From: an uncultured bacterium
Lineage (GTDB): Bacteria > Electryoneota > Electryoneia > Electryoneales > Electryoneaceae
DNA length: 40,071 nt
Reading direction: 5' to 3'
Assembly (NCBI GenBank): GCA_913009835.1
Contig: CAJVXH010000007.1
Span: forward strand, 1 to 40,071
Shown: positions 34,046 to 40,071 of the stretch, one piece after another
How the letters are laid out: each line of letters starts with the position of its first letter
How positions within the stretch are numbered: position 1 is the first letter of the stretch
Position numbers and translations under genes: made by a program
The notes under the pieces: generated by a model
Database searches by the model: none
The model's input: only the letters and a program-made list of their open reading frames with translations
What the model was told of the DNA's origin: nothing

Positions 34046-35038
34046 TTGGCTGATGTTCTGAGGCCGATTCGCGAGGATCAAAAGGCATTTCGGAAGCAGT
34101 ACAAGAAGATGCTGCGTTCGGGCATTCCGATCGTGGATGCCGTGGCAGCTCATCTTGTTCGTTCCCGTGGTAAGGGGCTTCGTCCGGCACTGACGTTACT
34201 CTCCGCTCGGGCATGTGGGGTGGAGGGAGAACTTCCGGAGCGGACTCTTGTGGCCGCCATGGTCGTTGAGATGCTTCACTCTGCCTCACTCGTACACGAT
34301 GATGTGGTTGACAAAGCTGATGAACGTCGCGGACGTCCAACCCTCAATCTCGTCTTCAACAACAAGGTCGCGGTACTGTTCGGTGATTTCATGCTCGCCC
34401 GCGCCCTTGATGGTATGTTCCAGCAACGCAGCTTCCGGGTACTTGATCTTTTCAGCGACTGTGCGGTGAGATTGGCAAAGGGTGAGTTGGTAGAAGCGAT
34501 CCAGACGCGCAAATTGACGATGGATAGCTCGTCCTATTTCCAGATGGTAGGGGACAAGACGGCCAGTCTCATTAGTGCGGCCTGCCAGGTGGGACCATTA
34601 TCGTTGGATCTCGGTGATGAGTATGTAGAACCGTTGGCGAAGTATGGTGAACTGGTTGGAGTTGCCTTTCAGATTCGCGACGACTTGCTTGATCTCGGTG
34701 ATGGATCGGAACGGATAGGAAAACCCATCGGTCTTGACCTCGGTCAGGCTAAGATCACTCTGCCTCTTCTGCACACTCTCGAACAATTGAGTGAGGGTCA
34801 ACGCAGGCAGGTGATTCGCACTTTACGTCGCGCGAAGAAACGTGACAAGAAGGGTAAGACCACGGATTTAGCGGATATTGTAGCTTTGATTCGTGAGCAA
34901 CGTGGGATCGAGTATGCACGCGAGGTTGCAAATGACTATGCCGACCGTGCCGCTGAGGCGCTCGATCCTCTTCCACAAACTGAGTATCTTGATCAACTGA
35001 GGCTGTTTGCCAGATTCGCAGCAGATCGTGACAAATAA
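34046..35038 (+). CDS. ispB: Polyprenyl diphosphate synthase (IspB-type)
   Basis: A trans-prenyltransferase that extends farnesyl or geranylgeranyl diphosphate with isopentenyl diphosphate; the product feeds quinones. The first Asp-rich motif is LVHDDVVDKADERRG (DDxxD), the second is FQIRDDLLDLGD (DDxxD), and GKGLRPALTLLSA is the usual substrate-binding stretch. The residue before DDxxD that sets chain length is not bulky in an obvious way, so product length is not predicted. The start is unsettled. The TTG at 34046 lacks a ribosome binding site. An in-frame CTG at 33989 is preceded by AAGGAGG at 33975-33981 inside smpB, giving 19 more residues. Apparent partner genes for quinone synthesis are absent. 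Confidence 0.92.
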   Translation: MADVLRPIREDQKAFRKQYKKMLRSGIPIVDAVAAHLVRSRGKGLRPALTLLSARACGVEGELPERTLVAAMVVEMLHSASLVHDDVVDKADERRGRPTLNLVFNNKVAVLFGDFMLARALDGMFQQRSFRVLDLFSDCAVRLAKGELVEAIQTRKLTMDSSSYFQMVGDKTASLISAACQVGPLSLDLGDEYVEPLAKYGELVGVAFQIRDDLLDLGDGSERIGKPIGLDLGQAKITLPLLHTLEQLSEGQRRQVIRTLRRAKKRDKKGKTTDLADIVALIREQRGIEYAREVANDYADRAAEALDPLPQTEYLDQLRLFARFAADRDK

Positions 35039-35081
35039 AGATACATCGTTCAGAACCTGCCTTATTGCCAACCGAGGGACC

Positions 35082-36119
35082 ATGAAAACATCCTCCAAGC
35101 TCAGTGGCCATTTTGGCGTATCAATGCTTGCAGCGTTGATATTCATCTCCGGCTGCTCTCAATTGCCTGTTGAAGACACTAAAACGTTGATGGGAACGCA
35201 GGTTATAGTCACGATATATGACTATGACAAGGAACAGATCAACAGCGATCAGCTGCAATCAGTGTTGGACTCGAGTTTCCGTGAGATCAAGCGTATTCAA
35301 AGCCTGGCACAGTGGCGTCAATTGAAGAACTTGAACGATTGGGCTGGGAAACGTCCGGCATACATCGGCAACGAGTTAATCACCCTGATCGATGATGCAT
35401 ATTTACTCTCAGTGGACACTCATGGCGCATTTCGTCCAGACATGGGTCCATTGGTCAAGTTATGGGCAATAGGTACAGACAGTGCGAGGATTCCAGCTTA
35501 CTGGGAGATTGAAGACGCTCAAGACGTCGTATTTGATACCTACTTCAACGTTGTAGATTCCGCAACCGCGTATCTGGAACCCCTGGGAGCGTCACTGGAT
35601 CTGGGCGGCGTGGCGAAGGGATATGCTGTGGACCGTGCCTGCGAAGTGTTGAAGGAGCTGGGTGTTACAGCAGGTATGGTTTGGGCTGGCGGTGATTTGA
35701 AGGTATTTGGACACAAACCAGATGGGGAGCCGTGGCGGATTGCTGTTCGTCATCCGCGTGACCCTGAGCAGTTTGCTGCGGTGCTTGAGATCCGCGATGA
35801 GATGGCCGTGGCTACATCGGGCGATTACGAACGGTATTTCGAGATTAATGGCGGTCGTTATCACCATATCATCAACCCGGAAACTGGCTACCCAGGGCTA
35901 AAGTCTATCTCGGCGACAGTTTTGGCGGAGCGTTGCATGGATGCAGACGCTTACGCCACAGCCTTTTTCGTGCTCGGGCCGGAGGAAGGGATTCGGATGT
36001 CATCTCAATTTGACCTGCCGGCGATGATAATGGCTGAACGGGACGGCGAGATTGTGATGAAGGAAACGAGTTCCTTCAGACGTCTTCGTGGTGATCTTGA
36101 TGCGGTGGTCGAACAGTGA
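35082..36119 (+). CDS. apbE: FAD:protein FMN transferase ApbE, lipoprotein
   Basis: ApbE attaches FMN covalently to Thr or Ser of target proteins such as Rnf and Nqr subunits, in the periplasm. The ATG at 35082 has GAGGGA upstream; a longer frame is rejected. The N-terminus is a lipoprotein signal ending ISGC, lipidation at Cys25. The family motifs are present: MGTQVIVTI near residue 40, DLGGVAKGYAVDRACE, GGDLKVFG, HHIINPETGYPG and the metal-binding DADAYATAFFVLG. The 345-residue length is normal. No target for flavinylation is encoded nearby. The end overlaps the next gene by GTGA (36116-36119), so translation of the pair is coupled. Confidence 0.93.
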   Translation: MKTSSKLSGHFGVSMLAALIFISGCSQLPVEDTKTLMGTQVIVTIYDYDKEQINSDQLQSVLDSSFREIKRIQSLAQWRQLKNLNDWAGKRPAYIGNELITLIDDAYLLSVDTHGAFRPDMGPLVKLWAIGTDSARIPAYWEIEDAQDVVFDTYFNVVDSATAYLEPLGASLDLGGVAKGYAVDRACEVLKELGVTAGMVWAGGDLKVFGHKPDGEPWRIAVRHPRDPEQFAAVLEIRDEMAVATSGDYERYFEINGGRYHHIINPETGYPGLKSISATVLAERCMDADAYATAFFVLGPEEGIRMSSQFDLPAMIMAERDGEIVMKETSSFRRLRGDLDAVVEQ

Positions 36120-37123
36120 AACAAATAGCGGTCATCCGGTTAAGTTCGTTAGGGGATATTGTTTGCACCGGTCCGGCAGTGCGGGCTCTCAAGGCGAAAT
36201 TCCCGGATTCGAAGCTGGTGTTTGTAACCAAGGATATATACCGTGACATTGCAACTGCCCTTCCGGGAGTTGATGAGGTGTCCGCAATTCGCAAGCGTGG
36301 CGAAGGTTTCCGCGACGATGTTCTAAATCTGGCGAGGGTGGGGCCCTGGGACCGAGTGGTGGACTTGCAGGGCTCAAACCGCAGCAAGAAGCTGGTGAGT
36401 TTTCTCAAGCCTGGAAAGTCGATAACAGATCGACCGCCACGTTTCCGTCGGGCCCTTCTGCTTGGTACTCGGATACGGCTGGGAATCTTTCGACCTGTAC
36501 CCCGACGCATGGCCAAGCGGCTGGGAACATGGGGTGTCAAGCCGGACGGCCGATCATTGGAATTAATCGTTCCTGACGCTGTCTGGGATGGAGTTAAAGA
36601 TCGTTGGGGCGATGGAGTTGCGGGCAGTGTTGTCCTCGTACCCGGCGCGAAGCACGCTACCAAATGCTGGCCGGATGAGTATTGGGCGGAGTTGGTGGAG
36701 AAACTGCCGGTTGACGGTTCTGTGATCATCCTCGGAAATAAGGGAGAGTTTCCTGACAGCCTGCAGGAATATGCGAAAGATCGCATTCTTGACCTCACAG
36801 GCGAGACGGGTCTGCTGGAAGCGGCGGCGGTGCTGCAACACGCATCACTGGTGATTTCCGGTGACACCGGGCCAATGCACATGACCGTGGCGGTTGGGGC
36901 TCCGCTGGTTGCGATGTTCGGGCCTACGGTCCGGGAATTCGGTTTCTACCCATACAGGCATGACAATTCGATTGTGCTGGAGAGGCGAATGTTCTGTCGC
37001 CCCTGTTCAGCACACGGATCAGAACGTTGTCCTCTAATTCATCACAAGTGCATGCGTGAGATCACGCCGGACATGGTGATTGATGCTTCGAAGAAGATCG
37101 TTAACGAACCCGCAAAAGGTTAG
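36116..37123 (+). CDS. Glycosyltransferase family 9 (heptosyltransferase-like)
   Basis: A GT9 enzyme that would transfer a heptose-type sugar to the LPS core on the inner face of the inner membrane. The N-terminal MKQIAVIRLSSLGDIVCTGPAVRALK is diagnostic, followed by VVDLQGSNRSKKLVSFL, then VVLVPGAKHATKCWPDEYWAELV in the nucleotide-sugar half and SLVISGDTGPMHMTVAVGAPLVAMFGPT near the end. It starts with GTG overlapping the apbE stop. The Kdo transferase follows after 6 bases, so LPS inner-core assembly is the likely context. Whether it is a WaaC or a WaaF homologue cannot be resolved here. The length of 335 residues is normal. Confidence 0.9.
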   Translation: MKQIAVIRLSSLGDIVCTGPAVRALKAKFPDSKLVFVTKDIYRDIATALPGVDEVSAIRKRGEGFRDDVLNLARVGPWDRVVDLQGSNRSKKLVSFLKPGKSITDRPPRFRRALLLGTRIRLGIFRPVPRRMAKRLGTWGVKPDGRSLELIVPDAVWDGVKDRWGDGVAGSVVLVPGAKHATKCWPDEYWAELVEKLPVDGSVIILGNKGEFPDSLQEYAKDRILDLTGETGLLEAAAVLQHASLVISGDTGPMHMTVAVGAPLVAMFGPTVREFGFYPYRHDNSIVLERRMFCRPCSAHGSERCPLIHHKCMREITPDMVIDASKKIVNEPAKG

Positions 37124-37129
37124 ATCTTC

Positions 37130-38404
37130 ATGATCTGGAGATTCCTATACAACCTGCTGGCTTTACCTGCGATCAAGATCGGGCTGCTTCTAGTAGGTTT
37201 CGGTAGCGAAAAAGTACGCCGAGGGGTCAAGGGCCGTATGGGGGAGGGTGACCATCTTCGAACAGCGCGTTCCCGTTGCAACGATAGCTCCAAGCGCGTG
37301 CTGGTTCATTGCGCATCGGCGGGTGAGCTGGAGAGCGCAATACCTATCATCCGTGATCTGAAACGCCGCGCGGACGTCTGCATAATCCTCAGCTATTATT
37401 CGCCCAGCGCGGTCAGTCGGGTTGTCGGCATAGACGAAATCTCGGATCATATCTACCTTCCCTTTGATTCACGCCGACGGGTCCGTCGTCTGTTGGACAC
37501 CTTGGATCTCTCGTTGATTCTGGTAATCAAGCATGACTTGTGGCCGAATCTGGTCTGGGAATCTCAGGCACGTGGGGTTCCGGTTGTTCTGGTTAACGCT
37601 TACAGTCGTCGTGATTCTGCGCTGATCCGTCAGCGACTGTTGTTGCCATTCTCACGTCAGTTACACGGTGCCCTCAGCGAAATCCATGCCGTTGCGGATG
37701 CCGACACTCGCCGAATGAAATTCCTCTCAGGTCGCAAGGACATTGTGTTTGCGACGGGCGACACCCGTTTTGACCGGGTGCGGGAACGTGCGATGAACAG
37801 CCAGCGAGATCAAGGCGAGCTGAGCAAACGGCTTGAGGGAAAAGCGGTCTTCATCGGCGGGAGTACCTGGCCGGTGGACGAGAAAATGTTCCTGGAAGCC
37901 TGGCGGGAACTGTATGGGGAAGGCAGGCTATTAATGCTGGTCCCTCATGAACCGGGTGAGGATCATCTGCTGCACTTGGAGAAGGAATTTGCCGAATTTG
38001 GCGCGACACGTCTGTCCGCATTAAACGGTGAGCTTGGCTCAGTAATAATCGTTGACCAGATGGGTATTCTGGCAGGATTGTATGGGCTGGGGGTTGGGGC
38101 GTATGTCGGTGGTGGCTTCGGAGTTGGCGTTCACTCGGTCATTGAACCGGCGGTGTTCGGAATTCCAGTTGCCTTCGGTCCGAAATTCGAGATGAGTCCT
38201 GAGGCGAAAGAGCAGCAGAAGCGTGAGGCTGCGGTGTGTGTGCATGATGCAGCTGAACTGACCGCATTTGTCGCCGCATGTTTGAGTGGAGAGGAATCAC
38301 ATGTTGAAATTGGCCTTCGTTCAGCCGCATATGTTGAGGAAAAAGCTGGTTGCACTGAAAAGCTGGTCGCGCGTTTTCTTAAAACCTATCTGAACGATGT
38401 TTAG
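37130..38404 (+). CDS. waaA: 3-deoxy-D-manno-octulosonic acid transferase (Kdo transferase)
   Basis: A GT30 enzyme that adds Kdo to lipid A precursor. A hydrophobic N-terminal helix (LYNLLALPAIKIGLLLVGF) anchors it to the inner membrane. The motif HCASAGELESAIPII includes the catalytic Glu, then IKHDLWPNLVWES, GDTRFDR, GGSTWPVDEK and GGGFGVGVHSVIEPAVFGIPVAFGPKF follow in family order. The 424-residue length is normal. The gene begins 6 bases after the GT9 gene and is the last of the five-gene plus-strand run. Its presence implies Kdo-containing LPS. The region after it is a cluster of four palindromes rather than a clear terminator. Confidence 0.92.
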   Translation: MIWRFLYNLLALPAIKIGLLLVGFGSEKVRRGVKGRMGEGDHLRTARSRCNDSSKRVLVHCASAGELESAIPIIRDLKRRADVCIILSYYSPSAVSRVVGIDEISDHIYLPFDSRRRVRRLLDTLDLSLILVIKHDLWPNLVWESQARGVPVVLVNAYSRRDSALIRQRLLLPFSRQLHGALSEIHAVADADTRRMKFLSGRKDIVFATGDTRFDRVRERAMNSQRDQGELSKRLEGKAVFIGGSTWPVDEKMFLEAWRELYGEGRLLMLVPHEPGEDHLLHLEKEFAEFGATRLSALNGELGSVIIVDQMGILAGLYGLGVGAYVGGGFGVGVHSVIEPAVFGIPVAFGPKFEMSPEAKEQQKREAAVCVHDAAELTAFVAACLSGEESHVEIGLRSAAYVEEKAGCTEKLVARFLKTYLNDV

Positions 38405-38411
38405 ATACCTA

Positions 38412-38518
38412 CCATGGACTTCAGTCCGTGGATGTGAGATATTCCCACGACATTCATGTCATGGATAATCCGCGTTTGCGAGCAAACACGGGCCTGTAGT
38501 CACGGACTGAAGTCCGTG
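38412..38518. repeat. Cluster of four palindromes between waaA and the ABC gene
   Basis: The palindromes are CCATGGACTTCAGTCCGTGG (38412-38431), CCACGACATTCATGTCATGG (38445-38464), the 31-bp CCGCGTTTGC/GCAAACACGGGCC type (38466-38496) and CACGGACTGAAGTCCGTG (38501-38518). The outer two are inverted partners of each other. They fill almost the entire 118-base gap. Confidence 0.85.
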
Positions 38519-38549
38519 GTAAGTGTATAGTCCAGGTAGCCGACCACTG

Positions 38550-39967
38550 ATGATCTATCCATCCGAAACACCAGAATTACTCACACTGAAGGACGTTTCA
38601 TTCAGCCGGAATGACAGACCGATCCTGAACGGGATCAGTTTTGGCGTCAGGGCGGGTGAGCTGGTGATCATCACCGGTCGCAGCGGTTCCGGCAAAACTT
38701 CGCTGTTGAAATTGGCTGCTGGATTGCTTCAGCCGAACCGTGGCCGTCTGCAAACTGTTGCTTCATCCCCGGATACAGATTCATCCAACGCACTTCCACG
38801 CGTTGGATTTGTCCGTCAAGAACCGGCTAACCAATTAATAGCGGGGACGGTGGAAGAAGAGGTCTCTTTCGCTTTAAGCCTGGCAAATCTTCCCCCGGAA
38901 GATATAAAATCTCGTGTTGATTCAGCACTTCAACGAACGGGTTTACAGGACGTTCGCCAGCAATCCCCGCACACCCTCTCCGGTGGTATGATGCAACGCC
39001 TCGCGATAGCTTGTGCGTTGGCAACATCACCCAGGCTATGGCTATTTGACGAGCCGACGGCCTATCTCGACCCGCCATCGCGTGTCGTGATCCAACGGAT
39101 GGCGATGGATGTTCGCAGGGCTGGCGCGGTTCTGTTTGTAGCATCCGATCCCTATGAATGGAGTATCGGTGATCGATTGCTGGTATTGCATGAGGGTCGG
39201 TTGGTGGCTGACGGACATCCAGACGAGGTAATGTCCTCGAAAGTGCTTGAATTGACCGGGCTCAGCAGGCATCAGAAAACCCATGTCTGGCCTACTCTGT
39301 TCAAGGTTGAAGACCTCCCGAAGGACATGTCTGTTGACAATGAGCACCTCCCAGAGTCGCTGAAGCCCTGGCTGGACACCGTACCTTCCGCTGAAAGTGG
39401 TGATCTGCCGTTACTTCAGGCGAGAGGATTGGTTGCTTCCCGAGCTGCTCTGATGAGCGCCTCACGGGAGGTACTTCATGGAATCAATCTCGAAATCGGT
39501 AATGGAGAATGCGTCGCTCTGATCGGTCCCGCTGGTGCTGGGAAAACGTCATTGCTGGAGGTGCTGGCAGAGCTTTCGCCGTTGGATTCTGGCGAAATAA
39601 TCAAGCATAGTGTTGATCAACCTGACGCGGAAGATCATTGCGGGGTGAGTCTGGCGTTTCAGTTTCCCGAACGCCAGTTTTTCTCGGAGACGGTGCTGGA
39701 AGAAGTCGCGTATGGCGTTCGCAATTCTGGCATTTCGAATCCGGAGGCGAACGATCGTGCGTTGGAAGCTCTGTTCAAAACTGGTCTGAGTCTGGAATAC
39801 ACTGGTCGCAGCCCCTTTGAATTGAGTGGGGGCGAAGCGCGGCGGGTTGCTCTTGCGGTAGCCCTGGCTTTACATCCACGGTTACTCATGCTGGACGAGC
39901 CAACCGCCGGGCTTGATTCGGTGGATGCGGACCGTATCGGGGAAATAATTGCGGTGGAGGTTGAGGC
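38550..39967 (+). CDS. Energy-coupling factor ABC ATPase, two nucleotide-binding domains in one chain, 3' truncated
   Basis: The product looks like two fused EcfA/CbiO-type ATPases. Domain 1 (about 10-240) has Walker A GRSGSGKTS, the Q-loop VRQEPANQL, signature LSGGMMQRLAIA and Walker B LWLFDEPTAYLD. Domain 2 (from about 300) has Walker A GPAGAGKTS, Q-loop FQFPERQFF, signature LSGGEARRVALA and Walker B LLMLDEPTAGLD. QxPxxQ-type Q-loops are typical of ECF transporters, which import vitamins or metal ions with an EcfT and an S component. Both domains have complete catalytic motifs. The ATG at 38550 is preferred over a GTG at 38523 inside the palindrome cluster. The sequence stops at about 39967, where adapter begins; residues after that are artificial. 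EcfT and S genes are presumably beyond the contig. Confidence 0.88.
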
Positions 39968-40071
39968 AGATCGGAAGAGCACACGTCTGAACTCCAGTCA
40001 CACTGATATATCTCGTATGCCGTCTTCTGCTTGAAAAAAAAAAAAAAAAAAAAAAAAAAAAGAAGATGCAG
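39968..40071. other. Illumina TruSeq adapter (index 25) plus poly-A (assembly artefact)
   Basis: AGATCGGAAGAGC begins at 39968 and is followed by the standard index-adapter sequence with index bases ACTGATAT, ending CTTCTGCTTG at 40033. A run of 28 A (40034-40061) and ten more bases follow. This is read-through of the sequencing adapter, not a biological poly-A tail. The first bases of the A-tail may be ligated, so the genomic end is uncertain by one or two bases. Confidence 0.98.

Noticed and set aside
40034-40061. Poly-A tail
   Set aside because: It follows the adapter end exactly, which is the known read-through artefact on Illumina instruments.

Overview
The window looks like one assembled contig from an uncultured, LPS-bearing (diderm) bacterium, most plausibly of the FCB (Fibrobacteres-Chlorobi-Bacteroidetes) superphylum or a related candidate phylum. 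Evidence: two secreted proteins end in a type IX-secretion-like type A sorting domain (the YPNPFN motif, 'LSAGRHRFTFEATGMASGLYFV' style), several outer-membrane barrel proteins, LolA, a Kdo transferase, a GT9 heptosyltransferase-like protein and two lytic transglycosylases. The phylum cannot be fixed from this sequence alone. Both contig ends are Illumina TruSeq adapter read-through (1-49 and about 39968-40033, followed by poly-A), so the first and last genes are truncated and their apparent C-termini are artificial.

Layout. 50-3650: a small glycan locus, with a CBM9-like secreted protein and a sodium/solute symporter on the minus strand, divergent from a GH130 mannoside-phosphorylase-like enzyme. 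3743-7240: a 1165-aa secreted CotH/lamin-tail-domain protein with a sorting tail. 7730-10582: MgtE and KsgA, separated by a repeat array interrupted by a small inverted-repeat element. 11006-12265: rho with a long leader. 12368-12583: a second, oppositely oriented copy of the small element. 12638-15919: an overlapping operon lolA, flippase-like LPG_synthase_TM protein, GT-C-type membrane protein. 16372-18738: ftsK, preceded on its 3' side by a repeat-rich gap. 18859-22370: pgsA translationally coupled to a metalloprotease/propeller/barrel protein. 22646-22717: tRNA-Glu(CUC). 22803-28949: a minus-strand run of an MltB-type transglycosylase, a zinc-ribbon protein with a HEPN-like motif, two outer-membrane proteins and a seven-repeat secreted propeller protein. 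29637-38404: plus-strand genes mltF-like, fmdB-like, aldehyde dehydrogenase family 7, then a tight run smpB, polyprenyl synthase, apbE, GT9, Kdo transferase. 38550-39967: a two-domain ECF-type ABC ATPase cut by the contig end.

The genes are mostly housekeeping and envelope functions: membrane lipid synthesis (pgsA, polyprenyl synthase), LPS core assembly (GT9, waaA), lipoprotein transport (lolA), wall remodelling (two transglycosylases) and surface proteins. The accessory signal is in the gaps. Nearly every larger gap holds short palindromes of a few recurrent families, and two copies of a 194/216-bp terminal-inverted-repeat element sit exactly between duplicated copies of such palindromes. 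This nested palindrome plus non-autonomous element pattern, the protease-propeller-barrel protein and the HEPN-like protein are the parts most worth following up.
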